Shown: positions 42,974 to 52,358, numbered from the stretch's first letter. The stretch is 64,000 nt of DNA from Runella slithyformis DSM 19594 (GCF_000218895.1 NC_015703.1:2307001-2371000), one strand, 5' to 3'. The notes: generated from the letters alone by a model not told the origin. A program made the numbers and translations.

Positions 42974-43816
42974 ATGAAAAAGATCTTAGTTCCAACTGAT
43001 TTCTCCGGTTTTGCCCATAATGCTCTTGAAGTGGCGGCTGATTTAGCGCTTAAAACCAATGCCGAAATTATTTTGCTGCATGCCAACGAAAAAATGGTGA
43101 CGGCAACGCCCATGGCAGAGTATTACCTTTACGACAAGGCCATCGAAGATGAGTACTTGGATATGGTGACCGAAAGCCTCAAAAAAACACTGGTAGAAAT
43201 TGCTGACAACGGGAAGTTTGCGCGGGTGAAGATTCAAACGGCGGTTATTGGCGGACCAATGGTGGGTGTGATCGAAGATTTTGTGAAAGATCATGCCATT
43301 GATTTAGTGGTGATGGGAACGCGCGGGGTTTCGGGTATGGAAGAGTTTATTGTAGGCTCTAATACAGAAAAAGTAATTCGTCGCGTTAAATGTCCCGTTC
43401 TGGCTATTCCTAATTTACCTTCTTCATTCAATAAAATTGTATTTCCCACCACGCTGAAAGCAGATCAAATTCCCGCCTTTGCCGCTTTTGCTGAACTGCA
43501 AAACATTTTTAAAGGAGAGGTATCATTACTGTATATCAACGATCCGGGGCATTTTAAAAATACGGAAGCCATGGAAGCCCAAAAAGAATTTTTAGTGAAA
43601 GAATCGGGATTGAAAAACGCCGCATTGTTTATTTCTGACACCGAAGTATTCAATGAAGAAGATGCCATCCTGGATTTTGCTTATCAAAACAAGGCAGATC
43701 TGATCGTCATGGGTACGCACCAGCGTCGTGGGTTGGCCCATTTGTTTATGGGAAGCATGACCGAAGATACGGTCAATCACTCGGATATTCCGGTATTAAG
43801 CCTGAGTATCAAATAA
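42974..43816 (+). CDS. Universal stress protein, tandem UspA domains
   Basis: 280 residues with two Usp domains. The first (1-~145) has KKILVPTDFSGFAHNALEVA and the ATP-binding loop VMGTRGVSGMEEFIVGSNTE. The second (~150-280) is less conserved at its start (IVFPTTLKADQIPAFAAFAE) but keeps VMGTHQRRGLAHLFMGSMTE. Tandem Usp proteins bind ATP and respond to starvation or oxygen stress. An FNR-like site lies upstream. It ends 7 bp before the convergent kinase gene. Confidence 0.92.
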   Translation: MKKILVPTDFSGFAHNALEVAADLALKTNAEIILLHANEKMVTATPMAEYYLYDKAIEDEYLDMVTESLKKTLVEIADNGKFARVKIQTAVIGGPMVGVIEDFVKDHAIDLVVMGTRGVSGMEEFIVGSNTEKVIRRVKCPVLAIPNLPSSFNKIVFPTTLKADQIPAFAAFAELQNIFKGEVSLLYINDPGHFKNTEAMEAQKEFLVKESGLKNAALFISDTEVFNEEDAILDFAYQNKADLIVMGTHQRRGLAHLFMGSMTEDTVNHSDIPVLSLSIK

Positions 43817-43823
43817 GGTTTTC

Positions 43824-46800
43824 TCAGGACAAACTTACTTCCACAGGCCGACTGCTGTGGGTCAGCGGAAGGGACAGGAAAAAGGTAGTTCCTGTCCCTT
43901 CTTCTGTTTCAAACCAGATGGTACCGCCGGCATGCTCTACGCCGCGTTTGGCAATGGCCAGTCCCAAGCCTGAGCCATCCTGCTTGGTACTGAAATTAGG
44001 TAAAAAAACCTTCGCACGAATGGACTCCGGTATACCGTTTCCGTTGTCCTGTACTTCAATGTAAACGTTGCCTTCGTCTACCCGTAAACGCAGCAGAATT
44101 TCAGGGCGACGCCCCGGCGGAACGGATTGAATACCGTTGATGATCAGATTGGTAATGATACGGCCGATGAGCTGCCGGTCGCCGATCACATTCACTCTTC
44201 GGGTTTGAATATCGCGTCTAAGAATAATTTTGGTGTCGTCGGCGTACAGGTCGGCGGCTTTGTTCAGGACCGATGAAATCTCAAAAAGCTCATTTTTGGG
44301 CAGCGGCATTTTGGCAAAATCCGAAAACGACGTAGCAATGTCGCTGATGTTGTCGATCTGGTCGATCAATGACTCAAATGTACGTTTGATGCGTTCGTTC
44401 TGGGGCAAATTAGGCGGCAAGTCGCGCAGCATGGTTCGTTGAAGCTGCTGAATGGTGAGCTTCATCGGCGTTAACGGGTTCTTAATTTCGTGCGCTACCT
44501 GTTTAGCCATTTCGCGCCATGCCGATTGTTTCTCGTTTTTAGCCAGTTCTTCCTTGCTCTCATCCAATTTCTTCAACATTTGATTATACGAACCCACCAA
44601 CAAGCCGATCTCATCGTCCGACTTCCAGTTGACCGGTTCATTGAGTTGATGCAGATTGATTCTGCGTATTTTCTGCGTCAAAATGCGGAGCGGAATGGTC
44701 AACAGATTGGAAGCCCAATACGAAATGGCTAAAAACAACAGAAACATGATCGCAAACACGCTCAGAATCGTTGAAATTACTTCAATGATTTGGCGGTCAA
44801 GTTCAGGTTTTGAGTCAAAATAAGGAATGCTTAAAATGCCTAAGGGTTTGCTGGTATTGCGGGCCCTGACGGTCACGTAGGCAGTGCGGTACTGTTTTTC
44901 GCCAAGCGACTCATCCAGTAGGATTTCGTTTTCGCGGTCTTGGAGCAAATGAATGTAGGCTTCAGGATTCAACCATTTGGACAATAGCTTAATTTCGTAT
45001 ATCAGCGGCTCGGTGGTAATGGTGAGATTGCCTTCTTGGTTAAAAAAATTGATGTCGACATTGGCGTCTCGGGCAATTTTCCCCAGTTCCTGCTCCATGG
45101 CTTCCTGACTTCTCTTGCCCTTCAAATATTCCTCCAGATACGGGGCAAAATTGTTGCCGATGTTTTTGGTGCCGGTCAGATAGGTGTTTTCCTGATTGCT
45201 GTTGTAGTTGGCCGTAATCACTTGCAGGGTAATAAGTACAATCAACAATAAAGGGGTAAAAAAAGCGACATTGAGCAGGATCTGAATTTTAGTGGTATAG
45301 CTGATCTTCAGGCGCCGCAAGCCGTACTTCAATGCATAAAGCCCAATGATGCCGATAACATACAGGACCAGGATCAAGTACAAAAACGAAAAATTGGAGA
45401 TAATGCTTTTGAAAGGATACGACTTAGACGAAACGATCATGTATCGTTTATTTTTATCTTGGCTGCCTACATGCTTATAGTCATTTAATTGGATACCTTG
45501 TTCAAACAGCACCGGATTCTCCAGTTCCTGCACCGGCATTTTGCGGTCATAATTATAGCTTCCGGAGCTGTAAATGAGGTTTTTATTGGTATCATATACG
45601 GCATAGCTGTACTGACGGGTCTCGGGGGCCTGAACAAATTTCTTGTCCATCAGCAGTTCCGGATAAACATTTTTGGCCTGATCCTCGCGCGGATTAAGAT
45701 TGAGCACCACCCGACCCACTAAAACGGAATCTTTACGAATATCAATCAAACTCAGGTATTGTTTCCTGAAATTGTTAACAAGGTCATTGATAAAATAGAG
45801 AGAGGGGTATTTTGTGCGGTATTTGGGCTGGCGGTATACTTTAGTATAGTTTTCAAATGTTTCCCCGGAAATTGAAGTATCCAGCGGCTGTCCGTCTGCC
45901 TGAAAGGAAATGACTTCAATGTCATATTTATCAAAATACTTATCTAAGTGAATACTCTTCACGATTTGCTGGATTCGCTCTCTTGATAAAATCGTATCGT
46001 TGATAAATGAATTTTGTATTTCTGCATCTTTGCTGATGGATTCTTTGGCACGATCCAACAGAAATTCGCCCAGGCCGTCGTTTTCGGAAATGATTTGTCG
46101 GCCAAATTCTTTTTTGTTACTGATGTCCTTTTGCTCTTCTTCATTATAAACTACGTAGGTAGTCACAAGGGCCCAAAAGAAGGCCCCCATGAAATAATAA
46201 ATGGTGGTTCTGTAACGAAATGTATACAGAATACGCGGGAAACGCGAAAAATACAGTAACAGAAAATAAAGGGCGTGTACCGCAAAGATCCACTTTAGAT
46301 GGATTTGCAAAACCACCAAAAACAATACGATTATGACATTGCTTCCCGTAAAAATCAGAATCCCCGGCAGCTTTTTTGGATTGAATCGAATGAAGAGCCC
46401 CACCAGCAAATGAGTGCATAGAAAGTAGATGCTTGAAATAAGTACAAAAATAATCAGGCAGGCCAACTTAAGGACTGAAAAAGAAATACTCAGGGTAATA
46501 TCAAGCGTAAATTGTGATTTTTCATAAATGTTGTTAAGCTCCAATAAACTTACGTAAAACACGCCAAAGCTGAGAACGATAAATGAGAAGGAAAAAAAAG
46601 GTTGCAGCTTTTTGGAGGCGTTTACTAAAGAAAGGTAGGTTTTGGAACGGAAATAAAAATCAGCCACATAAAGTGCTAAGATAAAGCAGACCAAACAATT
46701 CAGTAAAAGGTCGCCGAGGGAAGGCGCAATAGGAGAAGAGGCGTAGAATTTTGGGTTAAATAAGTCCGTTTCTGAAAATAAAAACGGAATGCCAAAATAG

Positions 46801-47573
46801 AGCATTCCTGCCCGTAACAGGAGCAAATACACGGTGAGCAGCAAAAAAGCCTGCTCGTAGCGCTTTTGTTTACTTAGCGTAAAAACCCATTTGAAAATGT
46901 AAATTCCAAACAATACCGCTGCCAATACGCCCCATGTTATGGTTTTGAAAGGAGTGGTCTGATTGCGAAAAGATTCAAATTTTGGGGGAATGATGGAAAA
47001 CAGAAAGCGATTATTGTTATCCAGTACATTCTGATACGCCGGCCCGAAATTGGTCGAGATCAGTTCGGGGTCTACTGTAAAAAGGGCTGTATTGTAGCCG
47101 GATTGCAGGTAGTTATTTTCGTTCTTATAATATCGGTACAAACTAATGACCGAAACGACATCAATGCGGTCGTTGGAACGGTTCAACTGTCGGCGGCTGA
47201 CCAGGTATTTACTCCGGTCAAAAGAAACCAGTTGTGTTCGAGCTATTTTTCGAATGGATTCATACTCCGGAATGAAACGATAATCTGACCAAAAGATCAA
47301 ACGACCGTTTTGGTAAACATAATAAGGGTAGTTGGTTGATTGACGCAGATCGGAAAATTGAGTAGCAGTATTTCGTGAAACCAAATCGGTGATTCGCGCC
47401 AATTCCTCCTGCGATACCGAAAGCTCATGCCTGATACGTTCTTTAACGGCGGAAAAATACGTCTCTTCAGCCGCCCCCAATGCACCTCTTTCAAAGAAAA
47501 AGAAAGACAGTAGCGCTAAGACCAACGAAGCTGAAGCCAAATAGGCTAAAATATGTTTGCTGATTTTCTGCAC
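43824..47573 (-). CDS. Very large NtrY-like sensor histidine kinase
   Basis: A 1249-residue membrane kinase starting at GTG (47573); no in-frame ATG lies just upstream. It has an N-terminal helix (ILAYLASASLVLALLSFFFF) and an extracytoplasmic region. A long polytopic block of roughly seven or more helices covers ~220-460, a second sensor region ~470-740, and further helices ~750-800. A helix and HAMP-like linker come at ~925-1000. HisKA follows with HEIKNPLTPMKL (phospho-His ~1027). The ATPase has LIINGIQSV, DNGNGIP and GSGLGLAIAKRGVEHAGG. No response regulator is adjacent. It is unusually long for the NtrY group, which normally has fewer membrane segments. Confidence 0.9.
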   Translation of the reverse strand: MQKISKHILAYLASASLVLALLSFFFFERGALGAAEETYFSAVKERIRHELSVSQEELARITDLVSRNTATQFSDLRQSTNYPYYVYQNGRLIFWSDYRFIPEYESIRKIARTQLVSFDRSKYLVSRRQLNRSNDRIDVVSVISLYRYYKNENNYLQSGYNTALFTVDPELISTNFGPAYQNVLDNNNRFLFSIIPPKFESFRNQTTPFKTITWGVLAAVLFGIYIFKWVFTLSKQKRYEQAFLLLTVYLLLLRAGMLYFGIPFLFSETDLFNPKFYASSPIAPSLGDLLLNCLVCFILALYVADFYFRSKTYLSLVNASKKLQPFFSFSFIVLSFGVFYVSLLELNNIYEKSQFTLDITLSISFSVLKLACLIIFVLISSIYFLCTHLLVGLFIRFNPKKLPGILIFTGSNVIIVLFLVVLQIHLKWIFAVHALYFLLLYFSRFPRILYTFRYRTTIYYFMGAFFWALVTTYVVYNEEEQKDISNKKEFGRQIISENDGLGEFLLDRAKESISKDAEIQNSFINDTILSRERIQQIVKSIHLDKYFDKYDIEVISFQADGQPLDTSISGETFENYTKVYRQPKYRTKYPSLYFINDLVNNFRKQYLSLIDIRKDSVLVGRVVLNLNPREDQAKNVYPELLMDKKFVQAPETRQYSYAVYDTNKNLIYSSGSYNYDRKMPVQELENPVLFEQGIQLNDYKHVGSQDKNKRYMIVSSKSYPFKSIISNFSFLYLILVLYVIGIIGLYALKYGLRRLKISYTTKIQILLNVAFFTPLLLIVLITLQVITANYNSNQENTYLTGTKNIGNNFAPYLEEYLKGKRSQEAMEQELGKIARDANVDINFFNQEGNLTITTEPLIYEIKLLSKWLNPEAYIHLLQDRENEILLDESLGEKQYRTAYVTVRARNTSKPLGILSIPYFDSKPELDRQIIEVISTILSVFAIMFLLFLAISYWASNLLTIPLRILTQKIRRINLHQLNEPVNWKSDDEIGLLVGSYNQMLKKLDESKEELAKNEKQSAWREMAKQVAHEIKNPLTPMKLTIQQLQRTMLRDLPPNLPQNERIKRTFESLIDQIDNISDIATSFSDFAKMPLPKNELFEISSVLNKAADLYADDTKIILRRDIQTRRVNVIGDRQLIGRIITNLIINGIQSVPPGRRPEILLRLRVDEGNVYIEVQDNGNGIPESIRAKVFLPNFSTKQDGSGLGLAIAKRGVEHAGGTIWFETEEGTGTTFFLSLPLTHSSRPVEVSLS

Positions 47574-47692
47574 GAAATGCTAAAAAAGTAGTTTTGCCGA
47601 TTTTACAAATGCAGTCCTAAAATCGTGCCAAAAGTTAGTAATGTACAAATAAGTATCTATAATAAGTTATAGAAGTTGGCAGGCAGGAAACA

Positions 47693-47983
47693 TTATTTCA
47701 CCAACGTAAATCCGCTGCCCGCTTCGGTTTCCTCATAGTCTACCTCAGTGCCGATGACGTACATTAAATGGCGCTTATCAATAATGACCTTGATGGATTC
47801 TATGGTATATACGTGGTCGTTTTCGGTAGGCAGGTCAAAGCCCAATAAAAACTGGGCACCGCAGCCTCCTCCTTTCATGCCCACTCTCAGCCCATACGTG
47901 TCGGGAATTTTATGGATGCGTAAGGTGTCGGCAATCTCTTGACGGGCAAGGGTCGAAATTCGGATGGGGTTGGCAGGGGTCAT
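47693..47983 (-). CDS. HesB/IscA-like protein lacking the C-terminal CxC
   Basis: A 96-residue small protein with the HesB/IscA core (ISTLARQEIADTLR, YGLRVGMKGGGCGAQFLLGF, VIIDKRHLMYVIGTEVDYEE, GSGFTLVK). Canonical A-type Fe-S carriers have three cysteines, one in GCSG and two in a C-terminal CGCG. Here only the first (GGGCG) remains, and the protein stops at GSGFTLVK. It may therefore bind iron or clusters differently or be regulatory. A -7 element lies 23 bp upstream. Confidence 0.85.
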   Translation of the reverse strand: MTPANPIRISTLARQEIADTLRIHKIPDTYGLRVGMKGGGCGAQFLLGFDLPTENDHVYTIESIKVIIDKRHLMYVIGTEVDYEETEAGSGFTLVK

Positions 47984-48005
47984 GGCACTTTTATTCGTTT
48001 ATCCG

Positions 48006-48013
48006 CAAAAGTA
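48006..48013 (-). promoter_or_regulatory. Candidate -7 element for the IscA-like gene
   Basis: TACTTTTG on the minus strand matches TAnnTTTG, 23 bp upstream of the ATG at 47983, in the divergent gap shared with the 48081 gene. No matching TTG was found upstream. Confidence 0.4.
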
Positions 48014-48080
48014 CGTACTATTTTGCCGACAGTTTGCGTTCTTTGCGGAGACTCTTGAACAGTAAACAAACAACAAACGA

Positions 48081-48608
48081 ATGGAAATAGTCACCGACCT
48101 ATTGAAAATTTTGCTTCCGGCAGCCTTGGTATTGTACGCTATGTATTTGACCGTGACTGCTTTTCTGAAAAAACAATTTGCAGATAAACAGCTCGAGAAC
48201 CGAAGTAAAAAAATAGAGATTACCCTACCTATTCGTTTGCAGGCTTATGAGCGAATGTGCCTTTTTCTCGAAAGAATCAGCCCTAATAATCTTCTCATCC
48301 GTTTGAACGGTTCTGCTACGCAGGCCATTGAATTTCAGCAGATTTTAATGCGGGAAATACGGGAAGAATTCAATCACAATCTGTCGCAACAGGTGTACAT
48401 GAGCCACGAAGCGTGGGAGCAGGTACGGGCCGCGCAGCAGGAAGTAATCACGCTGATTAATCAGGCCGCGTCTGAGGTAGCTTCCGATGCTGCACCGCTG
48501 GATTTGGCCAAGAAGATCTTTGAGAAAATTATTCAGGAAAACCGAAATCCTACCGCCTCAGCCCTCAAGTTTATCAAAGACGAAATTCAGCAGGAATTAT
48601 TGGATTGA
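48081..48608 (+). CDS. Membrane-anchored coiled-coil protein of unknown function
   Basis: A 175-residue protein with one N-terminal membrane helix (ILLPAALVLYAMYLTVTAF). A cytoplasmic helical domain follows (RLQAYERMCLFLERISPNNL, FQQILMREIREEFNHNLSQQ, WEQVRAAQQEVITLINQAA). I recognise it as a conserved Bacteroidota protein type without known function. It is divergent from the IscA-like gene and convergent with the T9SS protein gene (18 bp between stops). Confidence 0.75.
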   Translation: MEIVTDLLKILLPAALVLYAMYLTVTAFLKKQFADKQLENRSKKIEITLPIRLQAYERMCLFLERISPNNLLIRLNGSATQAIEFQQILMREIREEFNHNLSQQVYMSHEAWEQVRAAQQEVITLINQAASEVASDAAPLDLAKKIFEKIIQENRNPTASALKFIKDEIQQELLD

Positions 48609-48626
48609 AAACCGTTCAGATGAGCC

Positions 48627-49817
48627 TTATTTATTGACCCACAGCTTTTGGGTTACCCGGCCTCGGCCCGTTGTCCCGGCATACGAAACAAAATAAAGAC
48701 CCGTTTGGAGTTCATGTCGAGGTTTGATCGTCAGGCTGTTAGTGTTGGTTGCCTGAATATCAAACGGAATTTCCTGACCCAGCAGCGTAGAAAGACGAAG
48801 TCCGTCCAGCTCAAGATTGTCAAATTGCAGTTTTATTGCCTGCCCATCCGAAGGATTGGGATAAATAACAAACCGTGATGCCGCATTTTGAGGACTGACG
48901 GCAATGATCTTTGAATATTCCGTCGCCCGGTCTTTGTCTACCTGTTTCAGTCGATAGTAATTAACGCCCGGCAGGGGGGCTTCATCCAAAAAACTGTATT
49001 CGATCAGTTGCTTGGAATCTCCGGCGGAAGTGAGGCGACCCAGCGATGTAAACTCTCTTAGATCTGTACTGCGTTCTATTTGAAAATAATCGCTGTTGGA
49101 TTCGGAGGCGGTAGCCCATTGAAGACGAACGCGTTCTTTTTCCGCCTTTCCGCGAAAATAGAGCAACTGTACCGGAACAATACTGGCCCAGGATAAATCC
49201 GTCAGAAACATACTTTGAGAGGTGGTGGCTCCGTTTCGGACGTTATCACCGCTGTTGAAGGCAAGGGTTAACTTTTTAATGCCCACGCCCGGAAAAGAAA
49301 TAGTTGAACGTGAACTGTCTAAGGGATCAGCATTGAAGCCGGACAGAATGCGTATGGTAGGTTCGGAGCCGTTGGTTAAAAAAGCAAAATTCTGATTATA
49401 TGAAATGCTTGGCGTAACACCTTTATCGCCTTCACCATAGCCGGCAATAAGAATTCGGTCCTGATAATTACTGAAACTTAACTCCCGGTCTATTCCAAGA
49501 ACGCTGAAGGATAAATTGGTGACCGGCTCGCTGAATGTAAACGTAACTCCGACGGCTTCTGTACGATTCCCCAACGTAAAGTTTAACCATAATCCGCGGG
49601 CATCATTACGAGGGGTTCGATTGCTGAATCGATTGACATTGCCCGTAACTGTAGCCGTAACCGTAACGGGAGGTGTACCGATACTGCTGAATGTTTGCAT
49701 CAAAGCGCCATCCGGTGTCCAGGGCGTAATATCTGTATTAGAAGAAAAATCAATAAACCCCTGTCCAAATGTGAATGTGGAATAAGAAATGACCAGCAGT
49801 GTTAAAAGTCTCCTCAT
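48627..49817 (-). CDS. Secreted protein with T9SS type A sorting domain
   Basis: 396 residues from ATG 49817 (MRRLLTLLVISYSTFTFG, signal peptide); ATG 49838 is an alternative start. The N-terminal ~200 residues are a beta-sandwich (FTFSEPVTNLSFSVLGIDRE). A fibronectin-like segment (LQWATASESNSDYFQIERST and NYYRLKQVDKDRATEYS) is typical just before T9SS tails. The last ~75 residues (FVIYPNPSDGQAIKLQFDNL to RVTQKLWVNK) are the sorting domain. Probably a surface or secreted protein; ligand unknown. Confidence 0.85.
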   Translation of the reverse strand: MRRLLTLLVISYSTFTFGQGFIDFSSNTDITPWTPDGALMQTFSSIGTPPVTVTATVTGNVNRFSNRTPRNDARGLWLNFTLGNRTEAVGVTFTFSEPVTNLSFSVLGIDRELSFSNYQDRILIAGYGEGDKGVTPSISYNQNFAFLTNGSEPTIRILSGFNADPLDSSRSTISFPGVGIKKLTLAFNSGDNVRNGATTSQSMFLTDLSWASIVPVQLLYFRGKAEKERVRLQWATASESNSDYFQIERSTDLREFTSLGRLTSAGDSKQLIEYSFLDEAPLPGVNYYRLKQVDKDRATEYSKIIAVSPQNAASRFVIYPNPSDGQAIKLQFDNLELDGLRLSTLLGQEIPFDIQATNTNSLTIKPRHELQTGLYFVSYAGTTGRGRVTQKLWVNK

Positions 49818-49946
49818 ACCGTAAAAACGATTATGCATCCTGCTTTTTGGTTGATTTACAGAATATATACGCAATAAAAGAAGCAAAGATAGACAAACTT
49901 TGCAAAAAAGCAGTTATTTGGAATAAGAGGTTTTACGTTGGGTATA

Positions 49947-51392
49947 CTATATTTCGTTGGCCAGCTCGATTGCTGCCCGGAGGGCCGCCAGCTTATTATG
50001 CACTTCCTGCATCTCTGAAGCAATATTTGATTTCGCCACCACGCCCATGCCTGCCTGATAAAATAGCGTATTATTTTTACTCAAAAATGTTCTTATGGTT
50101 ATGCAGTGGTTAAAATCACCGCTGAAACTTATGTGCCCCAACGCGCCGCCATAAATGCTTCGATTGGTGGTTTCGAGACGATTAATGATCGTCATTGCAT
50201 TGTGTTTCGGTGCGCCGGAAAGTGTTCCGGCGGGGAAAGTATCGGCTACCAGTTGAAGCGGATTCACCCCCGCGCTCATCTTACCCGTGACTTTAGAAAC
50301 CAAGTGAATGACGTGGGAGAAAAACTGTGCTTCTTTGTACGTTTCCACTTTTACCACATCACAGCTCCGGCTCAGATCGTTACGTGCCAGGTCGACAAGC
50401 ATTACGTGCTCGGCGGTTTCTTTGGGGTCGGCGGCCAGTTGACGGGCCAATTCGGCATCTTTCTCGTCGTCGCCGCTACGTCGGAAAGTGCCGGCGATGG
50501 GATGGATTTCGGCCTGTCCGTTTTTGATGAAAATTTGTTTTTCGGGGGAGGAGCCAAACACTTTGTAATTGCCGAAATCAAAGTAAAAAAGGTAAGGCGA
50601 AGGGTTGACCGAGCGTAGGGCGCGGTATACATTGAACTCGTCGCCTTCAAATTTTTTACTGAATCGACGCGAAGGCACGATCTGAAAGACATCCCCACGC
50701 AGACAGTGATGGATACATTGCTGAATCGTGCCCGCCATTTGCTCATCGGTTACATTGCTTTCTTCGGTAGCGGCGGCCTTAAAACGAAACGTTGCCATTT
50801 TGGGAGCTTTGACGATCATTTCCAGTGAGTCCAGGTCCATGCCCATGCTCTTGCTGTGATTGGCGTCCTGCCGGGTGACCCCATAATCGTGTTCAAACAG
50901 ATACACTTCGTCTTTGAAGTGATTGAAGGCAATCACAAAACGATAAAGGCGGTATACCATTTGCGGAATGGCGTTATCCGGTGTTTTTTCCTGAATTTCA
51001 ATATCTTCAAAATACTCTACCGAATCGTAGGTAATGTGCCCGAATAAGCCTCCGTTGATAAATGGATGCGGATTTTTAGGGGCGTCAAAACGTTGGATAA
51101 AATTCCGTAACGTTTGCATGGCGTGTTTCCGAAAAGGCAACCGAAACGATTCTTCCGAACCATCGGGAAAGCATTGCGTCACCACGTCTTCGTCCAGTAC
51201 AAAAGAGGCGACCGGGTCGCAGGCAATGACGCTGAAACCATGCTCCATGCCGTGGTATTCGGCACTTTCGAGCATGACGGTATAGGGGAATTTGTCGCGG
51301 AGCTTGAGGTAAACGCCTACGGGCGTAAGCATATCGCCCAATAACTTGCGGCTTTGGGTCGAGATTTTGAAAGTGGTATCGGTCGTTGTCAT
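49947..51392 (-). CDS. trpE: Anthranilate synthase component I
   Basis: Converts chorismate to anthranilate with the TrpG glutaminase. About 481 residues with a normal N-terminal regulatory half; LLESAEYHG-like feedback residues appear as MLESAEYHG. The catalytic half has VFQIVPSRRF, FGSSPEKQ, HPIAGTFRRSGD, HVMLVDLARNDLSR, GTLSGAPKHNAM and YQAGMGVVAKS. ATG 51392 is preferred over the GTG three bases earlier. No trpG, trpD or other trp gene follows; the next gene is the T9SS protein. Expression is governed by the leader and attenuator at 51441-51560. Confidence 0.93.
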   Translation of the reverse strand: MTTTDTTFKISTQSRKLLGDMLTPVGVYLKLRDKFPYTVMLESAEYHGMEHGFSVIACDPVASFVLDEDVVTQCFPDGSEESFRLPFRKHAMQTLRNFIQRFDAPKNPHPFINGGLFGHITYDSVEYFEDIEIQEKTPDNAIPQMVYRLYRFVIAFNHFKDEVYLFEHDYGVTRQDANHSKSMGMDLDSLEMIVKAPKMATFRFKAAATEESNVTDEQMAGTIQQCIHHCLRGDVFQIVPSRRFSKKFEGDEFNVYRALRSVNPSPYLFYFDFGNYKVFGSSPEKQIFIKNGQAEIHPIAGTFRRSGDDEKDAELARQLAADPKETAEHVMLVDLARNDLSRSCDVVKVETYKEAQFFSHVIHLVSKVTGKMSAGVNPLQLVADTFPAGTLSGAPKHNAMTIINRLETTNRSIYGGALGHISFSGDFNHCITIRTFLSKNNTLFYQAGMGVVAKSNIASEMQEVHNKLAALRAAIELANEI

Positions 51393-51440
51393 CACCTGTA
51401 TCGGTTGAATTGGTTATCAAGTTTGGGAATTGAAAATAAA

Positions 51441-51473
51441 AAAAGCTCGCTGTGCGATGAACAGCGAGCTTTT
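51441..51473 (-). terminator. trp attenuator terminator
   Basis: A perfect 13-bp stem (AAAAGCTCGCTGT / ACAGCGAGCTTTT) around a 7-nt loop is followed on the minus strand by TTTTTTTATTTTC. It lies between the leader peptide stop (51495) and trpE (51392), the position of a transcription attenuator. Confidence 0.9.
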
Positions 51474-51494
51474 TGGGTAAAAATAAGCATAGCA

Positions 51495-51560
51495 TCAGGT
51501 GTTCATCTTTCTCGAAGAAGAACGCCACCACCATGCACTGTTTTTTACGTTTATAATCAT
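51495..51560 (-). CDS. trpL: trp leader peptide with three consecutive Trp codons
   Basis: A 21-codon frame starts at ATG 51560 and ends at TGA (51495-51497). It reads MIINVKNSAWWWRSSSRK followed by a short tail. Three adjacent TGG codons in a leader just ahead of a terminator and trpE are diagnostic of ribosome-mediated attenuation: with scarce charged tRNA-Trp the ribosome stalls and the terminator does not form. A local hairpin (TTCT/AGAA arms) lies after the Trp codons. I could not find a strong antiterminator by eye. Confidence 0.88.
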   Translation of the reverse strand: MIINVKNSAWWWRSSSRKMNT

Positions 51561-51564
51561 GTTG

Positions 51565-51595
51565 CAAAATTACAATCGGGATTTATAAATCCAAA
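51565..51595 (-). promoter_or_regulatory. trp promoter, Bacteroidota consensus
   Basis: On the minus strand, TTTG (51592-51595), a 19-bp spacer and TAATTTTG (51565-51572) fit the consensus exactly. The usual start distance puts +1 at about 51558-51561, at the leader ATG itself (51560). The leader peptide may thus be translated from a leaderless transcript. Confidence 0.75.
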
Positions 51596-51640
51596 CTTTT
51601 ATTGAGTCTTGCTCCAAAAGGATTTTATGAATCGCTGAAA

Positions 51641-52222
51641 CTATTTCTTTTTGTACAAATTGTACACTACCGATACCTGTAACGTTCGGTTGGAGAGTGA
51701 TTCGGTTTTGGACGTTGACATATTGGTAAATCCATGAATATAACGCACATTGAGGCTGAAATCTTCCGCCATATCCATAAAATCAAATCGCAGTCCCGTA
51801 CCCATGCTGAATTCGTTTTTACGAAGCGGAAGGATACTTTTGGGGGTGCCGATAGCATAACTGAACTCGGGAGCTAATTCAAACGTCAGGCCTTCGGTAA
51901 TGATGTATCCAACCACGGGGACAAAACTGCCAAAGTTGAAATTGTTGCGGACAATTTCGTTTTCTCCTTTAAATGTACCGCCGCGTACTGAAAGCTGTAC
52001 CTCCGGCTGAAAAGCCCATTTTTTGGTGCGGATACGGTAAAATACCCCCAGATTGGGATGCGATTGGCGCTTCAGGTTGTAAATAAAGTTGGGAGAATAG
52101 GTACTGCTTGAAACGTTTAAGCCGGCGCGCAATCCCAAATGCGGTTTCATATAGACGGTTTGTGCCTGTGCTCCCACCGAGACAATCACCAAAAGCAGAA
52201 GTAATCTAAGGTTCAAATTCAT
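51641..52222 (-). CDS. PorT-like outer-membrane beta-barrel protein
   Basis: 193 residues from ATG 52222 (MNLNLRLLLLLVIVSVGAQA, signal peptide). The mature part has a Gly-rich strand at the start (PHLGLRAGLNVSSSTYS) and alternating aromatic strands (KKWAFQPEVQLSVRGGTF, EGLTFELAPEFSYAIG, LRFDFMDMAEDFSLNVRYIH), ending VSVVYNLY. This is the small PorT/outer-membrane beta-barrel type of Bacteroidota. Function unknown; it has no clear T9SS neighbour here. Confidence 0.8.
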   Translation of the reverse strand: MNLNLRLLLLLVIVSVGAQAQTVYMKPHLGLRAGLNVSSSTYSPNFIYNLKRQSHPNLGVFYRIRTKKWAFQPEVQLSVRGGTFKGENEIVRNNFNFGSFVPVVGYIITEGLTFELAPEFSYAIGTPKSILPLRKNEFSMGTGLRFDFMDMAEDFSLNVRYIHGFTNMSTSKTESLSNRTLQVSVVYNLYKKK

Positions 52223-52358
52223 GATATAATTCAAAGAGTTGATTGAGCGCAGCATTGTGGCTGCTTGGTGGCTTCAGTGGCACCCGCACTGTGTATGTAA
52301 GTTATCTATCACTGTTCAGTTTTCTACCATCACAAACAAATCTGCACAGACTCTCATT

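Noticed and set aside
51085-51567. 160-codon frame across the trp leader, with FFF codons like a phe leader
   Set aside because: The short frame one register over has three Trp codons, an ATG and a stop before the terminator, and the downstream gene is trpE, so the Trp leader reading is preferred.
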